64,000 nucleotides of DNA, taken from positions 806,001 through 870,000 of the forward strand of contig NZ_FTMX01000002.1 of the NCBI RefSeq assembly GCF_900156045.1, read 5' to 3'. The translations under genes were made by a program, and so were the position numbers. The first letter of the stretch is position 1. Each line of letters opens with the position of its first letter. This document shows, one piece after another, positions 10,068 to 19,175 of the stretch. The stretch is from Peribacillus simplex (GTDB lineage Bacteria; Bacillota; Bacilli; Bacillales; DSM-1321). The notes below the pieces were generated by a model, which was not told where the DNA came from, did not search any database, and worked only from the letters and a program-made list of their open reading frames with translations.

Positions 10068-10313
10068 TCCTTCAATCGATTACTCTCTACTTTATTTATA
10101 CCCAAACATAAGTAGGTTAACCGTAAATATCCATATCCTTAAGGTAGGTTTGCTACTCTATTACTCTAGTTTTAGCTTTGATGAATGAAGTGATTGAGAC
10201 TATTTCTCGTATAAAAAACGATTCAATTCCAAATCGAAATATCTGAAAATTCTTGATTTCACCTCTATTTTTGATTTATATTTGAATCACCGGAACAGTG
10301 GATAAGGGGGAAA
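10068..10313. other. Divergent intergenic region between decarboxylase and regulator
   Basis: It contains short palindromes GGTTAACC (10115-10122) and CCTTAAGG (10137-10144) but no long operator. I searched both strands for the sigma-54 pattern (GG, ten bases, GC) and found none convincing. Confidence 0.5.
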
Positions 10314-11717
10314 ATGATGAGTGATAACAATATCAAAAAAGTTTTGGAATGCATCATCAACACATCCAATAATAATATTACCGTGACCGATGAAAAAGGA
10401 TTCATTTTATTCACGAATCCTAACCATTGGTGGATATATGGAATCGAACCGGAACATTATCTGGGAAAATCCGTGTACCAGCTCGAAACGGAAGGAATCC
10501 TTTCACCGTCGATTTCCGCGATGGTATTGAAAAAGAAAACTCCTGTCCAGATCATGCAGCATACGAAGACGGGAAAAATCGTCATGTCGACTGCCTATCC
10601 CATCTTTGATGATGATGGTGAATTGATTCGTGTCGTCAGCTACGCCCAAGATCAAACTGAAATCAGGAACCTCCAGGATCAGTACGGTCAATTGGAGAAA
10701 AAGATACAAGAATACCAATCGGAGGTCGAGGAACTTAGGGAACAGGAGGAGCTGATCTATCGCAGCAAGGAAATGCGGCAAATCGCCAAAACGATACACC
10801 GTGTTTCCAAAACGGATGCGACAGTCATGCTTCTTGGTGAATCCGGTGTGGGAAAGAGCGTATTCGCCCGCCGGCTGCATAATCAGAGTTACCGCAGCAA
10901 AGAGCCATTCATCGAAGTCAACTGCAGTACCATCCCAGAAAGTCTCTTTGAATCTGAAATGTTTGGATATGAAGCGGGATCCTTCACCGGAGCGCAGAAG
11001 CAAGGGAAGCAAGGGCTAGTAGAACAAGCAGATAATGGTACCCTATTTCTGGATGAAATCGGTGAGCTTCCGCTGGATATGCAAGTTAAATTATTAAATG
11101 TCCTGCAAGAGAAGACTTTTAAAAGGGTGGGCGGAAAAAAAGAGCATAAGATAGATTTTCGGCTTGTAACGGCAACCAATCAAAACCTTGAGGAAATGGT
11201 GGAAAAGGGAACATTCAGGCTCGATTTGTATTATCGCTTAAATGTGATTCCCATCCAAATACCGCCATTACGAGAAAGAAAAGAAGATATTGCCATCTTA
11301 ATCAATCATAATCTCGAAATCATCAACAAGAAATACAAGTCAGATAAGAAATTGCACCCTTCCACTTACGAAATACTGATTCAGCATAAATGGTCAGGAA
11401 ACGTGCGTGAATTGGAAAACCTGATTGAACGGCTCATTTTGACCTCGGAAGACTCCATCATTTTCCCTGGCTTTCTCCCCTCCCATTTCCATGGACAAGA
11501 ATCTTTTGAGAAAATAGATGATACCCTAATGATTGACGATATGATGGTTGATGATAGTGATCTCAATACCGCCCTCGAACAAGTGGAAAAATGGATGATG
11601 ATGAAAGCGAGTAAAAAATGTAAGTCCACATATGAAATGGCAAAATTCTTAGGGATCAGCCAACCTTCCGTCGTCAGGAAAATGAAGAAATATAAAGGTC
11701 ATCTGCCGATTAAGTAA
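10314..11717 (+). CDS. Sigma-54-dependent transcriptional activator, PAS-AAA+-TyrR-like HTH
   Basis: The 467-residue protein has an N-terminal PAS sensor (about 8-115), a coiled-coil linker (about 118-147), an AAA+ domain and a C-terminal helix-turn-helix. Walker A is GESGVGKS (175-182), Walker B is TLFLDEIG (243-250), and the sigma-54 contact loop is GSFTGA (222-227), a one-residue variant of GAFTGA. The last 25 residues (STYEMAKFLGISQPSVVRKMKKY) look like the TyrR-type HTH. It lies divergent from the keto acid decarboxylase and probably controls it; in Enterobacter, TyrR controls ipdC. The start follows a strong AAGGGGG site. A shared hairpin at 11741-11775 separates it from cobT. Confidence 0.9.
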   Translation: MMSDNNIKKVLECIINTSNNNITVTDEKGFILFTNPNHWWIYGIEPEHYLGKSVYQLETEGILSPSISAMVLKKKTPVQIMQHTKTGKIVMSTAYPIFDDDGELIRVVSYAQDQTEIRNLQDQYGQLEKKIQEYQSEVEELREQEELIYRSKEMRQIAKTIHRVSKTDATVMLLGESGVGKSVFARRLHNQSYRSKEPFIEVNCSTIPESLFESEMFGYEAGSFTGAQKQGKQGLVEQADNGTLFLDEIGELPLDMQVKLLNVLQEKTFKRVGGKKEHKIDFRLVTATNQNLEEMVEKGTFRLDLYYRLNVIPIQIPPLRERKEDIAILINHNLEIINKKYKSDKKLHPSTYEILIQHKWSGNVRELENLIERLILTSEDSIIFPGFLPSHFHGQESFEKIDDTLMIDDMMVDDSDLNTALEQVEKWMMMKASKKCKSTYEMAKFLGISQPSVVRKMKKYKGHLPIK

Positions 11718-11740
11718 AAGTGAACAGAAAGAATCCATAA

Positions 11741-11775
11741 AAATAGGAGACCATCGCAATGAAGGTCTCCTATTT
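11741..11775. terminator. Bidirectional terminator between the activator gene and cobT
   Basis: A perfect 12-bp stem (11741-11752 with 11764-11775) lies between two convergent genes, with A/T tails on both sides. Confidence 0.85.
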
Positions 11776-11776
11776 C

Positions 11777-12823
11777 TTACTTATTTGACACGCCTGCAGA
11801 TTCAAATGTTGCCATTTCTTTAATGACCAATGTCGCTGCCTTTAGGATGGGGTATGATAGGGCAGCCCCTGTTCCTTCCCCGATTCTCATTCCCACATCG
11901 AGGATCGGCTCCTTGCCAAGCAGTTCTATGGCCGTTCCATGACCAGGTTCTGCAGATCGATGTCCAACAAACATATAATCGGCTGCACGTCCTGAAATCA
12001 GGTTTGCCAATACAGCAGCCGTGGTTGTAATGAAACCATCAACAAGAATGGGTATACGGTTATTCGCTGCAGCTAGCATGGCCCCTGCCATACCTGCAAT
12101 TTCGAACCCGCCGATTTTCATCAAAATATTGATTGGATCATCAGGATTTGGATTTCTTAATGAAATCGCTTCTTCAATTATTCTTCGCTTATGTATAATG
12201 CCTTCTGACTTCAATCCTGTTCCCTGCCCCACTAGTGATTCTACGCTTTTCCCGCTTACGACTGAGATGATGGCGGTACTGGAAGTCGTATTTCCGATTC
12301 CCATTTCACCAAGAATCAGGCAATTCGTACCACGGGCAATCATTTTCTGTGCACGGTCATATCCAATTTCAAGCGCTTGAATTACTTCTTCCTTTGTCAT
12401 CGCCTCTTCCTTATAAAAGTTTCTGGTTCCATTGCGGACTTTTCTCGAAGTTAACCCGGGTGCTTCGATATCTGCATCGATCCCTATATCGACAATGTCC
12501 AAGTAAGCATCTATCGCGCGGCTTAATACATTGATGGCAGCACCGTCATTCAGGAAATTTAGTGCCATTTGTTCCGTCACTTCTTTTGGATAAGCCGAAA
12601 TCCCTTCTTCCGTAATTCCATGGTCGGCCGCAAACACGATCACCCCCGGTTTCGAAATGTCCGGAAATGCCTCTCCTGTCATCTTGGCCAGTTCGATTAT
12701 CCATTCTTCAAGCCTTCCTAAACTTCCCTGAGGAACCGTCAGCGAATCGACATGTCCTTTAACCTGCCTTCCCATTTCTTCATCCAGCATCGGGATGGAG
12801 ATGGCAGCTAACCCATTCGTCAT
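11777..12823 (-). CDS. cobT: Nicotinate-nucleotide--dimethylbenzimidazole phosphoribosyltransferase
   Basis: CobT transfers phosphoribose from nicotinate mononucleotide to the lower-ligand base of cobalamin. The 348-residue product has the family length and characteristic segments: PQGSLGRLE near residue 32, FAADHGITEEGISAYP, GEMGIGNTTSSTA, and VGHRSAEPGH followed by a Gly-rich C-terminus with RIGEGTGAAL. A GTG start at 12838 is also open, but the GGGGGG stretch is well spaced before the ATG at 12823. No other cobalamin gene and no cobalamin riboswitch is visible nearby, so it may serve salvage with imported corrinoids. Confidence 0.93.
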   Translation of the reverse strand: MTNGLAAISIPMLDEEMGRQVKGHVDSLTVPQGSLGRLEEWIIELAKMTGEAFPDISKPGVIVFAADHGITEEGISAYPKEVTEQMALNFLNDGAAINVLSRAIDAYLDIVDIGIDADIEAPGLTSRKVRNGTRNFYKEEAMTKEEVIQALEIGYDRAQKMIARGTNCLILGEMGIGNTTSSTAIISVVSGKSVESLVGQGTGLKSEGIIHKRRIIEEAISLRNPNPDDPINILMKIGGFEIAGMAGAMLAAANNRIPILVDGFITTTAAVLANLISGRAADYMFVGHRSAEPGHGTAIELLGKEPILDVGMRIGEGTGAALSYPILKAATLVIKEMATFESAGVSNK

Positions 12824-12935
12824 ATGTATACCCCCCACAATCCAAAATGAAAAACCTTAACCACAGGAAAAGGTTCTTATCCATCATCTGCTATAAATAC
12901 AATTTAGTCCATTAATTATCCTCTTGGCTTTCCAT

Positions 12936-13481
12936 TTACTTCGGCACTCCCATTTCATTTAATGGGTAGATACGAAATTTAACTTTGCCCAATAGTGATT
13001 TCTCAGAAATAAAACCAAATCTTCTTCCATCCCAACTATTTCGCCGATTATCCCCCATGACAAATAAATGACCGGCAGGTACCCTGGATTTCCCAAGTAA
13101 ATCACTCAGGGTGAAATTCTCCGTCAGATTTTCTTCAGGTGGAAGTTCCCCCTTATTTGTTTTCAAATATGGTTCCGTATACTTCTTCCCATTGATATAT
13201 AAGACATCATCTTTCATTTCGACGCTGTCACCTGGTAAGCCGATCACCCTTTTTATATAATTCTCATCCGCGTCCGGAGCATAAAATACGACCATATCGA
13301 AGCGCTCCGGCTTTCCGATTTTAGCTACCACTATCCGGTCATCATTTTCATAAGTCGGCTCCATTGATTCACCTTTTACTGTAACTGGTGTAAATAAAAA
13401 CTGTTGGCAAATGAACACGATCATTAAAGCGAATAAGATAGATTTCAACCATGAGAGCACTTCGCTTTTCATATTCTTCAT
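12936..13481 (-). CDS. sip: Type I signal peptidase
   Basis: This membrane-anchored peptidase removes signal peptides from exported proteins. From the preferred ATG at 13481 (preceded by GGGAGGGAGT) it is 181 residues, the size of B. subtilis SipS/SipT. A single N-terminal membrane helix (about 11-28) precedes the catalytic Ser39 in GESMEP; the catalytic Lys is K77 in YIKRVIG; GDNRRNSWDGR is the conserved C-terminal box. An upstream in-frame start at 13529 would add 16 residues without a good ribosome binding site. Bacillaceae carry several sip paralogues. Confidence 0.92.
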   Translation of the reverse strand: MKNMKSEVLSWLKSILFALMIVFICQQFLFTPVTVKGESMEPTYENDDRIVVAKIGKPERFDMVVFYAPDADENYIKRVIGLPGDSVEMKDDVLYINGKKYTEPYLKTNKGELPPEENLTENFTLSDLLGKSRVPAGHLFVMGDNRRNSWDGRRFGFISEKSLLGKVKFRIYPLNEMGVPK

Positions 13482-13699
13482 AAGGACTCCCTCCCATCCA
13501 TTGTGAACGGCTTTGGCTTGCAGCTCCAAAAATAATTCTTTAGTTCTGTTTATCCCTTATGCTTGTTTTTATCGTCTGTGATTTTTAGAAGAGATACTCC
13601 AAAAGAAATATCTGGAAAAATTGTAACATATCCTTTTATAGCTTGCGAGAATAATCATTTTTAATAAGAGGAGTAAAGAGCAAAACTCAAATCATGAAA

Positions 13700-13729
13700 A
13701 AAAGGATAGCGAGTTTTAGCTATCCTTTT
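13700..13729 (-). terminator. Terminator of the nitroreductase gene
   Basis: An 11-bp perfect stem (13700-13710 with 13719-13729); on the minus strand it is followed by a run of eight T. Confidence 0.85.
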
Positions 13730-13757
13730 AACATAGTACAAATATTGTTCCAAAACC

Positions 13758-14465
13758 TTAGTATTTATTCCAAGTCAATACATCATCAAGTGGCAAACGG
13801 ACTTTTTCAAAGCCTGCTTTAGTTCCTTTTCCAATGGAAATTAACATGACAGGTTTGAAGTTTTCCGGTACATTGAATGCATCCACAAATTTGGCTTCAT
13901 TGAACCCACCCATTGGGACTGTATCGTATCCTTTTGCTTTTGCTGCCAACATGATCTGCATGGAAACCAAACCACCGTCAATCATGGCTACACTTAAAGC
14001 CTTATCAGCGGAAAAGTTTCCGTAATTATGCAGTATAGAGGCTACATATGGCTCTTTGATTTCATTCTTCATGATTCCTTTATTGACTAATTCACCATAA
14101 ATCCGCTCTGCATTTTTGTAACCTTCTATATCAGCTAAAACAGCAATGACAGCAGATGCATCGACGATTTGTTGTTGGTTATTGGCGATGGGGAGCAATT
14201 CTTGTTGGGTTTGCTTATCTTGGATCACAAGGAATCTCCACGGCTGTAAATTGGAAGAAGACGGTGCTTGAATCGCAATATCCAAGATTTCGCGAATTTC
14301 CTCTTCAGTCATCACGTATTCAGCATCGTACTGGCGAACAGATCTCCGCTCTTTTGCTACCGTAATGAAGTCCGTATCATTAAGGACTTTGGGTTTTTCT
14401 AGCGGTATATTCAACTCTTTCGATTTATTTAGGTACTCTTCTTTACTCATTATATTTTTTGTCAT
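13758..14465 (-). CDS. Nitroreductase-family FMN oxidoreductase
   Basis: The 235-residue protein belongs to the FMN-dependent nitroreductase fold. Early motif RRSVRQYD (about residues 40-47), then APSSSNLQPWRFLVI and the C-terminal VPMGGF...SIGKGTK segments match the family. These enzymes reduce nitro compounds, quinones or related electrophiles with NAD(P)H. Its promoter overlaps two palindromes and the upstream gene encodes an Rrf2 regulator, which suggests induction by an electrophile, nitrosative or redox stress signal. GGAGGTCATT precedes the ATG. Confidence 0.88.
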   Translation of the reverse strand: MTKNIMSKEEYLNKSKELNIPLEKPKVLNDTDFITVAKERRSVRQYDAEYVMTEEEIREILDIAIQAPSSSNLQPWRFLVIQDKQTQQELLPIANNQQQIVDASAVIAVLADIEGYKNAERIYGELVNKGIMKNEIKEPYVASILHNYGNFSADKALSVAMIDGGLVSMQIMLAAKAKGYDTVPMGGFNEAKFVDAFNVPENFKPVMLISIGKGTKAGFEKVRLPLDDVLTWNKY

Positions 14466-14485
14466 TTATAATGACCTCCATTTAA

Positions 14486-14525
14486 CTGTAATTAATACAG
14501 GAACAGTATATAACGCATACTGTTC
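14486..14525. promoter_or_regulatory. Two adjoining palindromic operators upstream of the nitroreductase
   Basis: CTGTA-ATTAA-TACAG (14486-14500) is followed directly by a 9-7-9 palindrome with arms GAACAGTAT (14501-14509) and ATACTGTTC (14517-14525). The second covers the space between the -35 and -10 boxes. The adjacent Rrf2 protein is the natural candidate to bind them. Confidence 0.7.
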
Positions 14526-14534
14526 TTTTGTCAA
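14505..14534 (-). promoter_or_regulatory. Promoter of the nitroreductase gene
   Basis: Read on the minus strand, TTGACA (14534-14529) and TATACT (14510-14505) are spaced by 18 bases. Confidence 0.75.
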
Positions 14535-14546
14535 ATACAGTTTAAG

Positions 14547-14575
14547 AAAAACGAAACCATGTCAGTTTCGTTTTT
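14547..14575 (-). terminator. Terminator of the Rrf2 regulator gene
   Basis: AAAAACGAAAC and GTTTCGTTTTT form an 11-bp stem with a seven-base loop just after the regulator stop codon. Confidence 0.8.
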
Positions 14576-14579
14576 CACA

Positions 14580-15005
14580 TTAAGATTTTGAAAGTAAATC
14601 AGCAATCGTCTTCTGCTCCAAGCCTTGTATAATCCAGCTTTCCATCTCATTTTTTAAACCGCATAAAGCTTCGCGTGAAGATGGTTGAAAGCATTTCTTA
14701 TCATTCACATCAAGAAAGCCCTTTGAAAAAGGTTCGGATTTAATTGCAGCGTATATATCTGCAAGAATGATTTGTTCGGGATTTTTGGCAAGTGAATATC
14801 CCCCATCCCTGCCTTCCTTTGCTTGAATCAGCCCTGCCTTCACTAAATTACTTAATATTTTTCTAAGAAAACCTGACTCTGAATCAAGCTTATCAGCCAA
14901 TTTATTACTATTGCATAATCCATCATGATCAGCAAGAACAAGCAGGGCTTGTACTGCAAGACTAAACCACATTATGCTGGAAACCTTCTCTGACATTTCT
15001 TTCAC
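14580..15005 (-). CDS. Rrf2-family transcriptional regulator (YwnA-like)
   Basis: A 141-residue winged-helix protein with the Rrf2 layout: an N-terminal helix (AVQALLVLADHD), recognition region (NSNKLADKLDSESGFLRKILSNLVKAGLIQAKEGRDGGYSLAK) and a C-terminal dimerisation part. There are two Cys (in KKCFQPS and EALCGLK), fewer than the three-Cys cluster of iron-sulfur Rrf2 proteins, so it probably does not bind a cluster in the standard way. A strong GAGAGGTGAAAG site precedes the ATG. It lies upstream of the nitroreductase, whose promoter carries palindromes it likely recognises. Confidence 0.88.
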   Translation of the reverse strand: MKEMSEKVSSIMWFSLAVQALLVLADHDGLCNSNKLADKLDSESGFLRKILSNLVKAGLIQAKEGRDGGYSLAKNPEQIILADIYAAIKSEPFSKGFLDVNDKKCFQPSSREALCGLKNEMESWIIQGLEQKTIADLLSKS

Positions 15006-15256
15006 CTCTCCCCTCTACTTTAAACTATTTTTCGATGAATATACAATGCTGCATCGAACAAACCTGCCAAAATCTCTTTTTAATGAACCTAATCAGGAAA
15101 ACCCTTTTTGGAACGCTGAATCCCTTCCAAATCTATCCTTCCAATACCTGCTTTTCATCATTTTTAAAAAATAATTAGACAAATTACTTGTCTTACAAAT
15201 TATTTCTTTGGGAATATGTTAAACTTATTTAATAGAATAGCTCAGGAAGTGGATGA

Positions 15257-16213
15257 ATGATGCTGAAAACAATAAATGAACAAATGGATAAAATCATGCC
15301 TCTCATCACTCCGTTAAGCGTGGTGATTGGGGTATTATTGGCCGAACATCTAATGGATTACACCTTTCTTGTTCCATGGATATTTGCCTTCATAACATTT
15401 TCCGGAAGTTTAGGCTCCAACTTTAAATCTTTGCAGCAGGCTGTCACCCACCCTTTACCTGTTTTCATCGTATTGCTCATCCTTCATATGCTCATGCCTA
15501 TTTGGGCCTTTGGTCTCGGCCACTTAGTGTTTCATGGTGATGCTTTCACGATTACCGGACTAGTCCTGGCTGTAGTGATTCCAACCGGTGTCACCAGTAT
15601 GATCTGGGTATCCATTTATAATGGGAATGCCGTACTTGCCCTAACCATCATCTTGATCGACACCCTACTCTCGCCATTCATCGTTCCTTACAGTGTTTCC
15701 CTTCTTGGAGGCGGTTCGATCGAAATGGATTTGGGGTCGATTGTGAAAGGATTAATCGGAATGGTCGTTCTTCCCTCCATGCTTGCCATGTTCTTGAATC
15801 AGGCTACAAAAGGGAAAATACAATATACACTATCCCCCCGCTTAGCTCCATTTTCCAAGATAAGCGTTGGAATCGTAGTCATATTGAACAGTTCAAAAAT
15901 CGCTCCTTACTTAACCCATTTCGATAAGAAATTAATGATCATGGCCTTCCTGGTTTTGTTCATAGCAGCTTCAGGGTATGCCCTTTCTTGGATGGTCGGT
16001 GCATATTTAAGATGGGAAAAGGGGGATATCATCACCTTGACATTTACAGGCGGTATGCGAAACATCAGTGCTGGAGCCGTCCTTGCAACCACCTATTTCC
16101 CTGCTGCCGTCGCTGTTCCCGTTGTACTTGGCATGCTGTTTCAACAAATGCTTGCCTCCTTTTTTGGCTATGTCATGGAAAAGCATTTTCATCGCGGGGT
16201 GAATGAAGGGTGA
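15257..16213 (+). CDS. Bile acid:sodium symporter (BASS) family transporter
   Basis: This 318-residue membrane protein resembles the BASS family, with the paired Pro/Gly-rich crossover region VIPTGVTSMIWVSIYNGN in the first half and FTGGMRNISAGAVLATTYFP in the second half. BASS proteins move organic anions (bile acids, pyruvate, pantoate and others) with sodium; the physiological substrate here is unknown. Start codons ATG ATG follow an AGGAAG site. It is a single gene, upstream of and possibly co-transcribed with the FMN reductase. Confidence 0.85.
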   Translation: MMLKTINEQMDKIMPLITPLSVVIGVLLAEHLMDYTFLVPWIFAFITFSGSLGSNFKSLQQAVTHPLPVFIVLLILHMLMPIWAFGLGHLVFHGDAFTITGLVLAVVIPTGVTSMIWVSIYNGNAVLALTIILIDTLLSPFIVPYSVSLLGGGSIEMDLGSIVKGLIGMVVLPSMLAMFLNQATKGKIQYTLSPRLAPFSKISVGIVVILNSSKIAPYLTHFDKKLMIMAFLVLFIAASGYALSWMVGAYLRWEKGDIITLTFTGGMRNISAGAVLATTYFPAAVAVPVVLGMLFQQMLASFFGYVMEKHFHRGVNEG

Positions 16214-16331
16214 TCCGCAGAATGATAATTTCTCAAGCATCCTTTTTCCCTTTCATTTATATTCCAATTATAATAGGTAAGTGGAACACATTTACATGAT
16301 TATCCATTACAAATCCTTGGAGGTATTGAAG

Positions 16332-16877
16332 ATGAAAGTTGTTGCAATAGTGGGAAGTATTCGTAAAGAGTCTTACAACCTTAAACTAGCAAAATATATT
16401 CAAACTAGATATCAAGATCGGTTTGATCTCGAAATCTTGAACATTCGGGATTTACCTTTTTATGATCAAGATATTGAAAATGACCCTCCATCAGTTGTAA
16501 AAGAATTTAAAAGCAAAGTGGCCGAAGCAGATGCGGTCTTGTGGGTAACACCTGAATACAATGCTACGATTCCAGGCGTATTGGGCAATGCAATCGATTG
16601 GTTATCACGTGTCGATAAAGTCTTGATCGGCAAACCCTCATGGATCATGGGTGCATCAATGGGGCAATTAGGCACGGTTAAAGCTCAATTGCATTTGCGT
16701 GAGATCCTATTCGCATTAGGCATCTCCTCCCCGCTCCTTCCCGGAAATGAAGTATATGTTGGAGCAGTGCATGACAAAATCGATAACGAAGGCAGGCTTA
16801 CACATGAGTCGACTGTCCAGTTTATCGATACGGTCGTCGATAACTTCATTAGCTGGTATAATCATCATACTCGTTAA
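16332..16877 (+). CDS. NAD(P)H-dependent FMN reductase
   Basis: The 181-residue flavodoxin-like protein starts MKVVAIVGSIRKESYNLKLAKY, the FMN phosphate loop of NADPH-dependent FMN reductases, and has the flavin-contact segment WVTPEYNATIPGVLGNAIDWLSR and KPSWIMGASMGQLGT. An in-frame ATG at 16281 would add 17 residues, but GGAGG lies at the right distance from the ATG at 16332. Members act on FMN, quinones or azo dyes. A hairpin at 16887-16926 separates it from the convergent gdh. Confidence 0.9.
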   Translation: MKVVAIVGSIRKESYNLKLAKYIQTRYQDRFDLEILNIRDLPFYDQDIENDPPSVVKEFKSKVAEADAVLWVTPEYNATIPGVLGNAIDWLSRVDKVLIGKPSWIMGASMGQLGTVKAQLHLREILFALGISSPLLPGNEVYVGAVHDKIDNEGRLTHESTVQFIDTVVDNFISWYNHHTR

Positions 16878-16886
16878 TGCTTTTTT

Positions 16887-16926
16887 AACAAGAATCCCAG
16901 TAGGAATGATTGCTGGGATTCTTGTT
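16887..16926. terminator. Hairpin between convergent FMN reductase and gdh genes
   Basis: A perfect 14-bp stem (16887-16900 with 16913-16926). The T-runs are modest, but the position between converging genes supports a terminator. Confidence 0.7.
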
Positions 16927-16945
16927 GCTTCAAATTAAACTAAAT

Positions 16946-17731
<786 letters not shown>

Positions 17732-17746
17732 TTAATCACCCTCCAA

Positions 17747-18601
17747 TTAACTTTTTGCCAACCCGAGCATAATCCCAGCTATGATGATCAAGATAATTCC
17801 AATTACAATTCCAATTAGTTGGCGCTTCGTTTTCTTTTCACGTAAAATGATGATCCCGCCAATAGTTGAGATGACTATGCCCATTTGCGAAAGGGAAAAA
17901 CTAGTAGCCACTCCCACACGGGGCTGGGATATGAATAAAAACATGTTCCCTGCAGCCCATATTAATCCCGGAATGATATTGCGAATCGTATATTTGTTAA
18001 ACGGTTTATGTTTAAAAGTCAATAATAGACCGCCTATTACCATCCCTATCGCTTGAGGGAACAACGCTGACCACCCGTCAACATCAAAAAGACGGGCCAC
18101 GACCACATAAACCAAATAACCGAATGTCGAGATGAGGAGAATTACGATTCCTTTCTTCAAGTTTCCCGACTTGCCCTCTTTCGATTCTTTATCTTCCAAG
18201 GAGGTCAAGACGATTCCTATAATAATGAAGACCAAAGCCAAAACGCCTAAAATAATCGCTTTCATTGTAGACCATTCGTTAAAAACTATGACCCCGAATA
18301 AAGTGGTTGAAATGAGCTGCAATCCTGTTGATATTGGCATGGTTTTGGAAACTCCCATTAAATCAATGCTCTTAAGCTGATTAGCTTGTCCAACGGCCCA
18401 AAACAATCCAGATACGACTCCGACTCCAAACACCAGGAATGACAACTTAATGTCTGCGAAAATATAAACACCAATTGAAAAAATCAAGGCGCCAATCGTT
18501 GTACCTAGTGTTTGACTATAGGGTCCACCCCCGAGTTTCACATTAAATAAAACGATGCTTCCCCAGAATAATGCCGGCAAGAGAGCTAATAATATATCCA
18601 T
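17747..18601 (-). CDS. glcU: Glucose uptake protein GlcU
   Basis: A ten-helix carrier of the glucose/ribose porter (drug/metabolite transporter superfamily), 284 residues from the preferred ATG. It begins MDILLALLPALFWGSIVLFNVKLGG, typical of GlcU. An upstream in-frame start at 18721 would add 40 soluble residues with no support; TGGGGGTTG precedes the ATG at 18601. It is paired with gdh, which oxidises the imported glucose. CATATTA on the minus strand (18668-18662) resembles a sigma-G -10 box, but I cannot find a convincing -35 partner. Confidence 0.92.
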   Translation of the reverse strand: MDILLALLPALFWGSIVLFNVKLGGGPYSQTLGTTIGALIFSIGVYIFADIKLSFLVFGVGVVSGLFWAVGQANQLKSIDLMGVSKTMPISTGLQLISTTLFGVIVFNEWSTMKAIILGVLALVFIIIGIVLTSLEDKESKEGKSGNLKKGIVILLISTFGYLVYVVVARLFDVDGWSALFPQAIGMVIGGLLLTFKHKPFNKYTIRNIIPGLIWAAGNMFLFISQPRVGVATSFSLSQMGIVISTIGGIIILREKKTKRQLIGIVIGIILIIIAGIMLGLAKS

Positions 18602-18721
18602 TTTCAACCCCCATATATGTAAGTTCAAAACTAAGCAGGAAATTTCATTTTGTCTTCTTTTTAATATGTTCGCATTATTTGAAATGACCCTTGGAAATTT
18701 TATGAAATGTTTCCGCAACAC

Positions 18722-18750
18722 AAAAAGGGCTGTAGAATGCAGCCCTTTTT
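18722..18750 (-). terminator. Terminator upstream of glcU
   Basis: AAAAAGGGCTG (18722-18732) and CAGCCCTTTTT (18740-18750) form a perfect stem. On the minus strand it follows the small open frame at 18773-19009. Confidence 0.8.
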
Positions 18751-18772
18751 GATGATAGTGATATTATTGCAG

Positions 18773-19009
18773 CTACTCACCATGTTGATGGTGTTGCATG
18801 TCCATTTCCGAATCATCACCGACCTTGAAATAATCACTTTCCCAAACAGCCGTCGTGCCGATAATGATGATGGAGAACAGGAGGGTCAGATAAAAAGGAG
18901 CAAATCCCCTCCCACTTTTGGATTCTTCTACACCCTCTCTTTTTATATAAAAAGTCACAAAGAATATACTGGCAAGGTACTCTGTTGAAGCATAATTGTA
19001 AATAGCCAA
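18773..19009 (-). CDS. Possible small membrane protein with His-rich tail
   Basis: A 78-codon frame ends in an acidic, His-rich tail (GDDSEMDMQHHQHGE) after one clear membrane segment (YLTLLFSIIIIGTTAVW). The following terminator supports a transcribed gene. The first codon would be TTG without a good ribosome binding site, so the true start may lie further in, and the frame may be shorter. I do not recognise the family. Confidence 0.4.
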   Translation of the reverse strand: MAIYNYASTEYLASIFFVTFYIKREGVEESKSGRGFAPFYLTLLFSIIIIGTTAVWESDYFKVGDDSEMDMQHHQHGE

Positions 19010-19175
19010 ATATGAAAAGTTTGGTTGGCTGTTAGATTTTTATTTTTTTAAACTGATGATATTAAGGCGTAGACAACAAGTAATGCATGATCCGGCATTC
19101 AGTATCCCAATACCGAATCAAATAATGATCTTGCTCACCTCTCAACCGTAGCAGTCCAAGGTTCCTTATAGGAAT

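Noticed and set aside
10068..10313. Sigma-54 promoter for the decarboxylase
   Set aside because: No GG-N10-GC pair with flanking consensus was found on either strand.
12824..12935. Possible cobalamin riboswitch before cobT
   Set aside because: The gap is about 110 bases and holds only a short AACCTT/AAGGTT hairpin; no B12-box is present.
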